A stretch of DNA of 38,930 nucleotides, taken from NCBI RefSeq assembly GCF_937941905.1, contig NZ_CALDGS010000109.1, positions 1-38,930 on the forward strand, given 5' to 3'. The translations under genes were made by a program, and so were the position numbers. This document shows, one piece after another, positions 23,385 through 31,864 of the stretch. The stretch comes from an uncultured Mycolicibacterium sp. Its GTDB lineage: Bacteria > Actinomycetota > Actinomycetes > Mycobacteriales > Mycobacteriaceae. The first letter of the stretch is position 1, and the number at the start of each line of letters is the position of its first letter. Below the pieces are notes generated by a model. It searched no databases. It was given only the letters and a program-made list of their open reading frames with translations, and had not been told where the DNA came from.

Positions 23385-23999
23385 ATGCCACAGGGACGCC
23401 CGGCGAACGTGCCCGACGACGGGCTCACCACCCGGCAGCGGCGCAACCAGCCGGTGCTCGCCGTGCACACCGGCCCCGGCAAGGGCAAGTCCACCGCCGC
23501 CTTCGGCATGGCGCTGCGCGCCTGGAACCAGGGCTTTTCCATCGCGGTGTTCCAGTTCGTCAAGAGCGCCAAGTGGAAGGTGGGCGAGGAGGCGGTGTTC
23601 CGCCGGCTCGGGCAGCTGCACGCCGAGACCGGCGAGGGCGGCCCGGTCGAGTGGCACAAGATGGGCGCCGGCTGGTCCTGGGCCCGCAAGCAGGGCAGCG
23701 CGGACGACCACGCCGCGGCGGCCGCCGCCGGCTGGGCCGAGATCCGCCGCCGGCTCGCCGCCGAGCAGCACGACTTCTATCTCCTCGACGAGTTCACCTA
23801 CCCGCTGAAGTGGGGCTGGGTCGACGTCGACGAGGTGGTCGAGGTGCTCACCGGCCGCCCCGGCACCCAGCACGTGGTGATCACCGGCCGCGACGCCCCG
23901 CAACCGCTGCTCGACGCCGCCGACCTGGTCACCGAGATGACCAAGGTGAAACACCCGATGGACGCCGGCCGCAAGGGGCAGAAGGGCATCGAGTGGTAG
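23385..23999 (+). CDS. cobO: cob(I)yrinic acid a,c-diamide adenosyltransferase
   Basis: This 204-residue CobO/CobA-type corrinoid adenosyltransferase transfers the 5'-deoxyadenosyl group of ATP to Co(I) in cobalamin synthesis or salvage. Its P-loop GPGKGKST (30-37) begins the conserved block; FQFVKSAKWKVGEE, LLDEFTYPLKWGW and VITGRDAPQPLLDAADLVTEM are family signatures, as is the C-terminal HPMDAGRKGQKGIEW. The ribosome binding site GGGAGGAGGG lies just before the ATG. The last codons contain the GTG start of cobB. Confidence 0.92.
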   Translation: MPQGRPANVPDDGLTTRQRRNQPVLAVHTGPGKGKSTAAFGMALRAWNQGFSIAVFQFVKSAKWKVGEEAVFRRLGQLHAETGEGGPVEWHKMGAGWSWARKQGSADDHAAAAAAGWAEIRRRLAAEQHDFYLLDEFTYPLKWGWVDVDEVVEVLTGRPGTQHVVITGRDAPQPLLDAADLVTEMTKVKHPMDAGRKGQKGIEW

Positions 24000-25369
24000 T
24001 TCCGGCCCTGGTCGTGGCCGCCCCGTCCTCCGGCAGCGGCAAGACCACCGTCGCCACCGGGCTGATGGGCGCACTGCGCCGCGCCGGGCACCGGGTGGCC
24101 GGGTTCAAGGTCGGCCCGGACTTCATCGACCCCGGCTACCACGCGCTGGCCACCGGCCGGCCCGGTCGCAACCTGGACGCGGTGCTGGTCGGGGAGCGGC
24201 TGATCGGGCCGCTGTACGCGCACGGCAGCCGCGGTGCGGACATCGCCGTCGTCGAGGGCGTGATGGGGCTGTTCGACGGCCGCATCGGCGAGTCCGCCGG
24301 CGGGCCCGCCGCCGGCTCCACCGCGCAGGTCGCCGCGCTGCTCGGCGCGCCGGTGGTGCTCGTCGTCGACGCCCGCGGCCAGAGCCACAGCCTGGCCGCG
24401 CTGCTGCACGGCTTCGCCACCTTCGACCCGACCGTCCGGCCCGCCGGGGTGATCCTCAACCAGGTCGGCTCGCCCCGGCACGAACAGGTGCTGCGGCAGG
24501 CCTGCGAACAGGCCGGCACCCCGGTGTTCGGCGCCATCCCGCGCGACGCCGCACTCGCCGTGCCGTCCCGGCACCTCGGGCTGGTCACCGCAGCCGAACA
24601 CGGCCGGCACGCCCGCGCCGCCGTCGACGCGATGGCCGACCTGGTGGCCCACCACGTCGACCTGGCCGCGCTGGTGCGGGCCGCCGCGGGCGGTGTCGGC
24701 GCCGAGCCCTGGGACCCGGCCCGGGCGATCGGCGCCGGCGATCCGCCGGCCGGCGGCCCGGTGGTCGCGCTGGCCGCCGGCCGGGCGTTCACCTTCGGCT
24801 ACCCCGAACACGCCGAGCTGCTGCGCGCCGCCGGCGCCACCGTCGCCGAGTTCGACCCGCTGTGCGACCCGCTGCCCGCCGGCACCGCCGCCCTGGTGCT
24901 GCCCGGCGGCTTCCCCGAGCAGTTCGCCGCCGAACTGTCGGCCAACGCCGCGGTGCGCGCCCAGATCCGCGACCTGGCCGCCGCCGGCGCGCCGGTGCAC
25001 GCCGAGTGCGCCGGGCTGCTGTACCTGCTCGACGACCTCGACGGCCACCCGATGTGCGGGGTGCTGCGCGGCTCGGCCCGGTTCACCGAACGGCTCACCC
25101 TCGGCTACCGCGACGCCGTCGCCGTCGCCGACTCGGTGCCGCACCGCGCCGGCGAGCGCGTCGTCGGACACGAGTTCCACCGCACCACCGCCGAGTTCGC
25201 CGCGCCCTACCCGCCGGCCTGGATGTTCGCCGGCCGCGCCGCCCCGGCCCGCGACGGCGCGGTGCACCGCGGGGTGCACGCCGGCTACCTGCACACCCAC
25301 CCCGCCGCCCACCCGCACGCGGTGGCCCGCTTCGTGGCCGCCGCCCGAGGTTCTAGGCTCGCCAGGTGA
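23993..25369 (+). CDS. cobB: cobyrinic acid / hydrogenobyrinic acid a,c-diamide synthase
   Basis: This 458-residue glutamine- and ATP-dependent amidase amidates the a and c side chains of the corrin ring. The N-terminal dethiobiotin-synthetase-like domain has the P-loop APSSGSGKTT (about 10-19) and FKVGPDFIDPGYH; the C-terminal class I glutaminase-like domain has PGGFPEQF, the nucleophile Cys in HAECAGLLYL and a late His region VGHEFHRT. The GTG at 23993 overlaps the cobO stop. The stop overlaps the cysG start (GTGA). Length matches the family. Confidence 0.92.
   Translation: MVVPALVVAAPSSGSGKTTVATGLMGALRRAGHRVAGFKVGPDFIDPGYHALATGRPGRNLDAVLVGERLIGPLYAHGSRGADIAVVEGVMGLFDGRIGESAGGPAAGSTAQVAALLGAPVVLVVDARGQSHSLAALLHGFATFDPTVRPAGVILNQVGSPRHEQVLRQACEQAGTPVFGAIPRDAALAVPSRHLGLVTAAEHGRHARAAVDAMADLVAHHVDLAALVRAAAGGVGAEPWDPARAIGAGDPPAGGPVVALAAGRAFTFGYPEHAELLRAAGATVAEFDPLCDPLPAGTAALVLPGGFPEQFAAELSANAAVRAQIRDLAAAGAPVHAECAGLLYLLDDLDGHPMCGVLRGSARFTERLTLGYRDAVAVADSVPHRAGERVVGHEFHRTTAEFAAPYPPAWMFAGRAAPARDGAVHRGVHAGYLHTHPAAHPHAVARFVAAARGSRLAR
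25354..25359 (+). promoter_or_regulatory. putative internal -10 element for cysG
   Basis: TAGGCT (TANNNT) ends 6 nt before the cysG GTG, inside the end of cobB. It could give a leaderless cysG transcript in addition to read-through from the cob genes. Confidence 0.35.
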
Positions 25370-26571
25370 CCGAGAACGCGTACCTGGTCGGTCTGCGGCT
25401 GTCCGGCCGCAAGGTGGTCGTCGTCGGTGGCGGCAGCGTGGCCCAGCGCCGGCTGCCGCTGCTGCTGGCCAACGGGGCCGACGTGCACGTCATCGCCCGG
25501 GCGGCCACCCCGGCCGTCGAGGCGCTGAGCCGACAGACCCCGGGCATCACCCTGCACCTGCGCGACTGGCGGCCCGGCGACCTCGACGGCGCCTGGTACG
25601 CCATCGCCGCCACCGACGACCCGGCGGTCAACGCCGCCGTGGTGGCCGAGGCCGAACAGCGCCGGATCTTCTGCGTGCGCGCCGACGCCGCCCGGGAGGG
25701 CAGCGCGGTCACCCCGGCCACCTTCGACCACGACGGGCTGTCGGTGGGCGTGCTGGCCGGCGGCGAGCACCGCCGTTCGGCGGCCGTCCGCAACGCCGTC
25801 CACGAGGCCCTGCAGCAGGGCGTGATCGCCGAGGCGGCCGGGGACAAGCCCACCGGGGTGGCGCTGGTCGGCGGCGGCCCCGGCGACCCGGAGCTGATCA
25901 CCGTGCGGGGCCGGCGGCTGCTGGCCCGCGCCGACGTCGTCGTCGCCGACCGGCTCGCCCCGCAGGAACTGCTCGCCGAACTGCCCCCGCACGTCGAGGT
26001 CATCGACGCCGCCAAGATCCCGTACGGCCGGGCCATGGCCCAGGACGCCATCAACGCCGTGCTCATCGACCGGGCCCGGCAGGGCAAGTTCGTGGTGCGG
26101 CTCAAGGGCGGCGACCCGTTCGTGTTCGCCCGCGGCTACGAGGAGGTGCTGGCCTGCGCCGAGGCCGGCGTGCCGGTCACCGTGGTGCCCGGGGTGACCA
26201 GCGCCATCGCCGTGCCCGCGCTGGCCGGGGTGCCGGTGACCCACCGCGCGGTCACCCACGAGTTCGTGGTGGTCTCCGGTCACGTTGCCCCCGGCGATCC
26301 CGAATCGTTAGTGAATTGGGACGCACTGGCCGCGCTGCGCGGCACCATCGTGTTGCTGATGGGCGTCGAACGCATCGAGTTGTTCGCGCGCGCCCTGCTC
26401 GAGGGCGGACGACCTGCGGATACGCCGGTGCTCGTGGTGCAGCACGGCAGCACCGCCGCGCAGCGCACGTTGCGGGCCACGCTCGCCGACGTCGCGCCGA
26501 AGGTGCGCAGCGAGGGCATCCGGCCGCCCGCGGTGATCGTGATCGGGCAGGTCGCCGCCTTCGGCGGGTAA
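25366..26571 (+). CDS. cysG: siroheme synthase (uroporphyrinogen-III C-methyltransferase / precorrin-2 dehydrogenase)
   Basis: This 401-residue enzyme methylates uroporphyrinogen III to precorrin-2 and probably oxidises it toward siroheme, feeding sulfite/nitrite reductases and cobalamin. The N-terminal dehydrogenase/ferrochelatase module (about 1-150) has the NAD motif VVVGGGSVAQRRL and AREGSAVTPATF; the C-terminal SAM-dependent methyltransferase (about 160-400) has VGGGPGDPELITVRG, AKIPYGRAMAQD, VVRLKGGDPFVFARGYEE and the late HGST segment. From about 26281 to the TAA stop codon use changes, with GTT, TTA, AAT and TTG codons that are scarce in its first two thirds. Confidence 0.92.
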   Translation: MTENAYLVGLRLSGRKVVVVGGGSVAQRRLPLLLANGADVHVIARAATPAVEALSRQTPGITLHLRDWRPGDLDGAWYAIAATDDPAVNAAVVAEAEQRRIFCVRADAAREGSAVTPATFDHDGLSVGVLAGGEHRRSAAVRNAVHEALQQGVIAEAAGDKPTGVALVGGGPGDPELITVRGRRLLARADVVVADRLAPQELLAELPPHVEVIDAAKIPYGRAMAQDAINAVLIDRARQGKFVVRLKGGDPFVFARGYEEVLACAEAGVPVTVVPGVTSAIAVPALAGVPVTHRAVTHEFVVVSGHVAPGDPESLVNWDALAALRGTIVLLMGVERIELFARALLEGGRPADTPVLVVQHGSTAAQRTLRATLADVAPKVRSEGIRPPAVIVIGQVAAFGG

Positions 26572-26581
26572 AGGATTTCTA

Positions 26582-26602
26582 AGAGTACGGTAAGGTAACT
26601 CT
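26582..26602 (+). promoter_or_regulatory. predicted efpA promoter with flanking inverted repeat
   Basis: TAAGGT (26591-26596) fits TANNNT and ends 8 nt before the efpA ATG, where no Shine-Dalgarno is seen, so the mRNA may be leaderless. AGAGT (26582-26586) and ACTCT (26598-26602) form an inverted repeat around it, a possible operator. Confidence 0.45.
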
Positions 26603-26604
26603 CC

Positions 26605-28185
26605 ATGACCGCTCTCAACGACGCAGAGCGTGCCGCCAAGCACCGACGAGCCGGGGGTGGAATGGATCGGGTACTACCGGTGCGGGTGGATGCCGAACAG
26701 CCGAGGCGTACCGGGAAGGTACCGCCGTGGCTGCCGTCGTGGCGCTTCTTCGCCGCGGTCATCGCCATCGGCGGGATGCAGCTGCTGGCCACGATGGACA
26801 GCACCATCGCGATCATCGCGCTGCCGAAGATCCAGGACGAGCTGAGCCTGTCCGACGCCGGCCGCAGCTGGGTGATCACCGCCTACGTGCTCACCTTCGG
26901 CGGCCTGATGCTGCTCGGCGGCCGGCTCGGCGACACCATCGGCCGCAAGCGCACCTTCATCGTCGGGGTGTCGCTGTTCACCATCGCCTCGATCCTGTGC
27001 GGCCTGGCCTGGAACGAGGCCACCATGGTGATCGCCCGGCTGCTGCAGGGCGTCGGCGCGGCCATCGCCTCGCCCACCGGACTGGCCCTGGTCGCCACCA
27101 CCTTCCCGAAGGGCCCGGCCCGCAACGCCGCCACCGCGGTGTTCGGTGCCATGACCGGCATCGGCTCGGTGATGGGCCTGGTCGTCGGCGGGGCGCTCAC
27201 CGAGCTGTCCTGGCGGCTGGCGTTCCTGGTCAACGTGCCGATCGGGCTGCTGGTGGTCTACCTGGCCTCGCGCTACCTGGCCGAGACCAACCGGGAACGG
27301 CTCAAGCTCGACGCGGCCGGCGCCATCCTGGCCACCCTGGGCTGCACCGCCGCGGTGTTCGGCTTCTCCCGCGGCCCGGAGCAGGGCTGGCTGTCCCCGC
27401 TGACGGTGACCTCCGGGGTGCTGGCCGTGGTGTTCCTGGCCGCGTTCTTCTACGTCGAGCGCACCGCCGAGAACCCGGTGGTGCCGTTCAAGCTGTTCCG
27501 GGAACGCAACCGGATCGCCACCTTCACGGCGATCTTCCTGGCCGGCGGCGTGCTGTTCACGCTGACCGTGCTCATCGGCCTGTACGTGCAGGACATCCTC
27601 GGCTACAGCGCGCTGCGCGCCGGGGTCGGGTTCATCCCGTTCGTCATCGCGCTGGGCCTCGGCCTGGGCGCGGCGTCTCAGCTGGTGTCGCTGTTCCCGC
27701 CGCGGCTGCTGGTCATCGCCGGCGGTGTGCTGGTGCTCGGCGCGATGATCTACGGCTCCACCCTGGACGCCGGCATCCCGTACTTCCCGAACCTGGTGCT
27801 GCCGATCACCATCGGCGGGTTCGGCATCGGCATGATCGTGGTGCCGCTGACCATCTCCGCCATCGCCGGGGTGGGGCTGGACCAGATCGGCCCGGTGTCG
27901 GCCATCGCGCTGATGCTGCAGAACCTGGGCGGGCCGCTGGTGCTGGCGGTGATCCAGGCCGTCATCACCTCCCGCACCCTGTACCTGGGCGGCACCACCG
28001 GCCCGGTCAAGAACATGAACCCCGACCAGCTGGCCGCGCTGGACGCCGGCTACACCTACGGCCTGCTGTGGGTGGCCGCGGTCGCGGTGCTCGTCGGCGC
28101 GGCGGCGCTGTTCATCGGCTACACCGCCGCCCAGGTGGCCCATGCCCAGGAGGTCAAGGACGCGCTCGACGCGGGGGAGCTCTGA
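26605..28185 (+). CDS. efpA: EfpA-type MFS transporter (DHA2 family, 14 TM)
   Basis: This 526-residue inner-membrane protein of the DHA2 family has about 14 predicted helices after a basic, Pro-rich cytosolic tail of some 45 residues. The motif A loop GGRLGDTIGRKRTF, the QLLATMDSTIAIIALPKIQ first helix and the VTSRT/YLGGTTGP region are EfpA hallmarks; it agrees closely with M. tuberculosis EfpA as I recall it, including the C terminus AHAQEVKDALDAGEL. EfpA is an essential efflux or lipid-transport protein linked to isoniazid response in mycobacteria. It lies between cysG and proS in the M. tuberculosis order. Confidence 0.93.
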   Translation: MTALNDAERAAKHRRAGGGMDRVLPVRVDAEQPRRTGKVPPWLPSWRFFAAVIAIGGMQLLATMDSTIAIIALPKIQDELSLSDAGRSWVITAYVLTFGGLMLLGGRLGDTIGRKRTFIVGVSLFTIASILCGLAWNEATMVIARLLQGVGAAIASPTGLALVATTFPKGPARNAATAVFGAMTGIGSVMGLVVGGALTELSWRLAFLVNVPIGLLVVYLASRYLAETNRERLKLDAAGAILATLGCTAAVFGFSRGPEQGWLSPLTVTSGVLAVVFLAAFFYVERTAENPVVPFKLFRERNRIATFTAIFLAGGVLFTLTVLIGLYVQDILGYSALRAGVGFIPFVIALGLGLGAASQLVSLFPPRLLVIAGGVLVLGAMIYGSTLDAGIPYFPNLVLPITIGGFGIGMIVVPLTISAIAGVGLDQIGPVSAIALMLQNLGGPLVLAVIQAVITSRTLYLGGTTGPVKNMNPDQLAALDAGYTYGLLWVAAVAVLVGAAALFIGYTAAQVAHAQEVKDALDAGEL

Positions 28186-28190
28186 CTCGA

Positions 28191-28196
28191 TAAGGT
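28191..28196 (+). promoter_or_regulatory. predicted -10 element of proS
   Basis: TAAGGT, identical to the hexamer before efpA, ends 8 nt before the proS GTG with no Shine-Dalgarno between them. A leaderless transcript starting at or near the GTG is likely. Confidence 0.5.
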
Positions 28197-28204
28197 GATC
28201 GGCT

Positions 28205-29968
28205 GTGATCACCCGCATGTCCGAGCTGTTCCTGCGAACCCTGCGTGAGGATCCGGCCGACGCCGAGGTCCCCAGCCACAAACTGCTGATCCGGGCCGGC
28301 TACGTCCGCCCGATCGGCCCGGGCCTGTACAGCTGGCTGCCGCTGGGGCTGCGGGTACTGCGCAAGATCGAGCAGATCGTCCGCGACGAGATGGTCGCCA
28401 TCGGCGCGCAGGAGATCCTGTTCCCGGCGCTGCTGCCGCGCGCGCCCTACGAGGCCACCAACCGCTGGACCGAGTACGGCGACACGCTGTTCCGGCTGCA
28501 GGACCGCCGCGGCAACGACTACCTGCTCGGGCCCACCCACGAGGAACTGTTCGCGCTCACCGTGAAGGGGGAGTACAGCTCCTACAAGGACTTCCCGCTC
28601 ATCCTGTTCCAGATCCAGACCAAGTACCGCGACGAGGCCCGCCCGCGCGCCGGCATCCTGCGCGGCCGCGAGTTCGTGATGAAGGACTCCTACTCCTTCG
28701 ACGTCGACGACGCGGGCCTGCAGGTCGCCTACGCCAAGCACCGCGAGGCCTACCGGCGCATCTTCGACCGGCTCGGGGTGCGCTACGTGATCGTCTCGGC
28801 GGTGTCGGGCGCGATGGGCGGCAGCGCCTCCGAGGAGTTCCTGGCCGAGAGCGAGGTCGGCGAGGACACCTTCGTGCGCTGCCTGGAGTCCGGCTACGCC
28901 GCCAACGTCGAGGCCGTGACCACCCCGGCGCCGGAGCCGCGGCCGATCGACGGGCTGCCCGAGCCGGTGGTGTACGACACCCCGGACACCCCGACCATCG
29001 CCGCGCTGGTGGACTGGGCCAACCGGGCCGAGCTGCCGCAGTTCGCCGGCCGCGAGGTCACCGCCGCCGACACGCTGAAGAACATCGTGCTCAAGGTGCG
29101 CCGGCCCGACGCCGACGACTGGGAACTGCTGGCCGTCGGCATCCCCGGCGACCGGGAGATCGACGACAAGCGGCTCGGCGCCGCCCTGGACCCGGCCGAG
29201 TACGCCCTGCTCGAGGACGCCGACTTCGCCAGGTACCCGTTTCTGGCCAAGGGCTACATCGGCCCCCGCGCGCTGCAAGCCAACGGGGTGCGCTACCTCG
29301 TCGACCCGCGGGTGGTCACCGGCACCAGCTGGATCACCGGCGCCGACGAGCCCGGCAAGCACGTCGTGGGCCTGGTCGCCGGCCGCGACTTCACCCCGGA
29401 CGGCACCATCGAGGCCGCCGAGGTGCGCGACGGCGACCCGTCGCCGGACGGGGCCGGCCCGCTGGTCAGCGCCCGCGGCATCGAGATCGGCCACATCTTC
29501 CAGCTGGGCCGCAAGTACACCGACGCGTTCAACGTCGACGTGCTCGGCGAGGACGGCAAGCCGGTGCGGCTGACCATGGGCTCCTACGGCATCGGGGTGT
29601 CCCGGCTGGTCGCGGTGCTGGCCGAACAGCACCACGACGAGCTCGGGTTGCGCTGGCCGTCGGCGGTGTCGCCGTTCGACGCGCACCTGGTCATCGCCAA
29701 CAAGGACGCCGCCGCCCAGGACGGCGCCCGGCGGTTGGCCGACGAGCTCGACCGGCGCGGGGTGGACTTGCTGCTCGACGACCGGTCCGCCTCGCCGGGG
29801 GTGAAGTTCAAGGACGCCGAGCTGCTCGGGGTGCCGTGGATCGTCGTGGTCGGCCGCGGCTGGGCCAACGGCGTGGTGGAGCTGCGCAACCGGTTCACCG
29901 GCGAGACCCGGGAGATCCCCGTCGACGCCGCGGCCGAGGAGATCACCCGGGCGGTGCGGGCGGCCTAG
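28205..29968 (+). CDS. proS: prolyl-tRNA synthetase (bacterial type)
   Basis: This 587-residue class II synthetase charges tRNA-Pro. The N terminus MITRMSELFLRTLREDPADAEV matches mycobacterial ProS. Class II features include YSWLPLGLRVLRKIE, LGPTHEELF, the motif 2 stretch IQTKYRDEARPRAGILRGREF and motif 3 MGSYGIGVSRL. An editing (INS) domain spans roughly 220-400 with KNIVLKV, and an anticodon-binding domain follows (about 475-587). The GTG start is probably leaderless. The stop codon overlaps that of the convergent peptide transporter gene in a shared CTAG. Confidence 0.94.
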   Translation: MITRMSELFLRTLREDPADAEVPSHKLLIRAGYVRPIGPGLYSWLPLGLRVLRKIEQIVRDEMVAIGAQEILFPALLPRAPYEATNRWTEYGDTLFRLQDRRGNDYLLGPTHEELFALTVKGEYSSYKDFPLILFQIQTKYRDEARPRAGILRGREFVMKDSYSFDVDDAGLQVAYAKHREAYRRIFDRLGVRYVIVSAVSGAMGGSASEEFLAESEVGEDTFVRCLESGYAANVEAVTTPAPEPRPIDGLPEPVVYDTPDTPTIAALVDWANRAELPQFAGREVTAADTLKNIVLKVRRPDADDWELLAVGIPGDREIDDKRLGAALDPAEYALLEDADFARYPFLAKGYIGPRALQANGVRYLVDPRVVTGTSWITGADEPGKHVVGLVAGRDFTPDGTIEAAEVRDGDPSPDGAGPLVSARGIEIGHIFQLGRKYTDAFNVDVLGEDGKPVRLTMGSYGIGVSRLVAVLAEQHHDELGLRWPSAVSPFDAHLVIANKDAAAQDGARRLADELDRRGVDLLLDDRSASPGVKFKDAELLGVPWIVVVGRGWANGVVELRNRFTGETREIPVDAAAEEITRAVRAA

Positions 29969-31416
29969 TGGACGGCCGGCATCTGCCGGCCGATCCAGTC
30001 CGCCATGGTGAGCAGCAGCAGGCCGGCGGCCACCGCCACCGCGCCGACGGTGCCGAAGTAGGCCACCTCGTGCGCCGGGTCGTAGTACCGGGACAGCACC
30101 CCCGACAGCGCGGTGCCCAGGCCCACCGAGAAGAAGTACAGCGCCATCATCTGCGACCGGAACGCCTGCGGCGCCAGCTTGGTCGTCACCGACAGCCCGA
30201 TCGGGGAGAGCAGCAGCTCGGCGACCGCGAACGCGCCGAGGACCAGGAACACCAGCAGCGCGGGCACCGTGGCGCCGTCGAACCCGGCCAGCGGGACGAA
30301 CAGCAGGAACGCCGCGCCCATCCCGATCACCCCGTAGCCGAACTTGCGCGGGGTGCTCGGGGCGCGGGTGCCCAGCCGGGTCCACAGCGCGGCGAACAGC
30401 GGTGACAGCGCGATGATCCACACCGGCTCGAACGAGCCGATCCAGTTCGACGGCGCGGTCCAGCCCAGGATCGTCCAGTCGATCCGCTCGTCGGAGTAGA
30501 CCGCCAGCACGGTGAAGATCTGCTGGAACAGCGCCCAGAACACCACGTTGGCGCAGAACAGCGGGATGAACGCGCGCACCCCGGACTTCTCGGCGGGGCT
30601 GACCTTGCCGCTGGTGAGCATCACCGCGAAGTAGCACACCGAAGCCGCCGCGATCGCCGCGGTGGTCACCGGGGCCAGGTTCGCCAGTCGCACCCAGCCC
30701 AGCGCCACCACCACGCCGATCAGCACCAGCCCGGCCGCCGCGACGGCGACCCAGCGGCCGACCGCCGCCCGGGGCAGCGGGTTGGGCACCTCGCGGCCGT
30801 GCTCGCCGAGGTTGCGGCGGAACACCGCGTACTGGGTCAGGCCGAGCGCCATGCCGACCGCCGCGGCGCCGAACCCGATGTGGAACCCGATCCGCGACTG
30901 CAGCAGCCCGGTGATCAGCGGGCCGGTGAACGCGCCCAGGTTGATGCCCAGGTAGAACAGCGTGAACCCGCCGTCGGCGCGCGGGTCGCCCTTCGGGTAC
31001 AGGGTGCCCAGCAGCGACGAGGCGTTGGCCTTCAGCGCACCCGAGCCCAGCGCCACCAGCACCAGGCCCACCCCGACCCCGGCCAGCCCGGGCAGCACCC
31101 CCAGCGCGATGTGACCGCACATCACGACCACCCCGCCGTAGAACACGGTGCGCTCCATGCCCAGCAGCCGGTCGGCCACCCAGGCGCCCAGCACCGTCGA
31201 CAGGTACACCAGCCCGCCGTAGGCGCCGACGAGGCCGGTCGCGGTGGCCTTCGGCAGGCCCAGGCCGCCGTCGGTCACCGTGTAGTACAGGTAGTAGCCG
31301 AGGATGGTGAGCATCCCGTAGAACGAAAACCGCTCCCACAGTTCGACCCCGAACAGGTTGGCCAGCCCGATCGGGTGGCCGAACACGGTGCGCTCACCGG
31401 CACGTTGCACGGTCAT
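29965..31416 (-). CDS. dtpT: POT/PTR2-family proton-dependent oligopeptide transporter
   Basis: This 483-residue MFS protein of the peptide transporter family imports di- and tripeptides with protons. Family marks are FGVELWERFSFYGM in helix 1 (the ExxER-type motif), GAYGGLVYLSTVLGAWVADRLLG and FTLFYLGINLGAFTGPLITG. About 12-14 hydrophobic helices can be seen. The ATG at 31416 precedes the conserved FGHPIGLANLF segment; AGAGGAA lies rather far upstream (about 15 nt). The gene is 41 bp downstream of the holin-family gene on the same strand and converges on proS. It does not belong to the M. tuberculosis proS-rimP interval as I recall it, so it may be an insertion or a loss there. Confidence 0.87.
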   Translation of the reverse strand: MTVQRAGERTVFGHPIGLANLFGVELWERFSFYGMLTILGYYLYYTVTDGGLGLPKATATGLVGAYGGLVYLSTVLGAWVADRLLGMERTVFYGGVVVMCGHIALGVLPGLAGVGVGLVLVALGSGALKANASSLLGTLYPKGDPRADGGFTLFYLGINLGAFTGPLITGLLQSRIGFHIGFGAAAVGMALGLTQYAVFRRNLGEHGREVPNPLPRAAVGRWVAVAAAGLVLIGVVVALGWVRLANLAPVTTAAIAAASVCYFAVMLTSGKVSPAEKSGVRAFIPLFCANVVFWALFQQIFTVLAVYSDERIDWTILGWTAPSNWIGSFEPVWIIALSPLFAALWTRLGTRAPSTPRKFGYGVIGMGAAFLLFVPLAGFDGATVPALLVFLVLGAFAVAELLLSPIGLSVTTKLAPQAFRSQMMALYFFSVGLGTALSGVLSRYYDPAHEVAYFGTVGAVAVAAGLLLLTMADWIGRQMPAVH

Positions 31417-31457
31417 GCTGAAAGCAGATTCCTCTCCGTTGAGCTGCGGTACCCCGC

Positions 31458-31847
31458 TCAGCGGGTGATGTTGCGGCCGACGGCCAGCGACAGGGCCCAG
31501 CTCACGAGCGACAGCACGATCGCCGCCCAGATCGCCGTCCACCAGAACCGGTCCAGGGCCAGCCCCCAGCCGAGACCGCTGGTGACCCGGGCGGTGATCC
31601 ACAGCATGAAGGCGTTGACCACCACGTGGAACAGGCCCAGGGTGAGCACGTACAGCGGGATCGACAGCAGCTGCACGATCGGTTTGATCACCGCGTTGAC
31701 CAGCCCGAAGATCACGGCCACCACGAGCACGATGAGGGTCTTGGACAGCACGCCGGACCCGCCGACGAAGTGCATCCCGCCCACGATGAGCGTGGTCAGC
31801 CACAGCGCGAAGCCGGTGAACGCGGCCCGCAGCAGGAAACCCGTCAC
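31458..31847 (-). CDS. holin-family 4-TM membrane protein (PF04020-like)
   Basis: This 129-residue protein has four hydrophobic helices and the repeated pattern FGLVNAVIKPIVQLLSIPLYVLTLGLF, typical of the 'phage holin superfamily IV' proteins found throughout actinobacterial chromosomes. The name is historical; most chromosomal members have no known lytic role. The GTG at 31847 gives MTGFLLRAAFTG; a GTG six codons upstream (31865) overlapping the previous stop is also possible. It belongs to a minus-strand unit of envelope-related genes. Confidence 0.72.
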   Translation of the reverse strand: MTGFLLRAAFTGFALWLTTLIVGGMHFVGGSGVLSKTLIVLVVAVIFGLVNAVIKPIVQLLSIPLYVLTLGLFHVVVNAFMLWITARVTSGLGWGLALDRFWWTAIWAAIVLSLVSWALSLAVGRNITR

Positions 31848-31864
31848 GCCCGGTGATCCTGCCA

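Noticed and set aside
28154..31339. 1061-codon minus-strand frame opposite proS and across the peptide transporter
   Set aside because: Frame-shifted relative to the transporter and antisense to proS; no domain in the translation.
31458..31847. Prophage holin
   Set aside because: No phage genes lie nearby and the family is widespread in actinobacterial chromosomes; the name alone is not evidence of a prophage.
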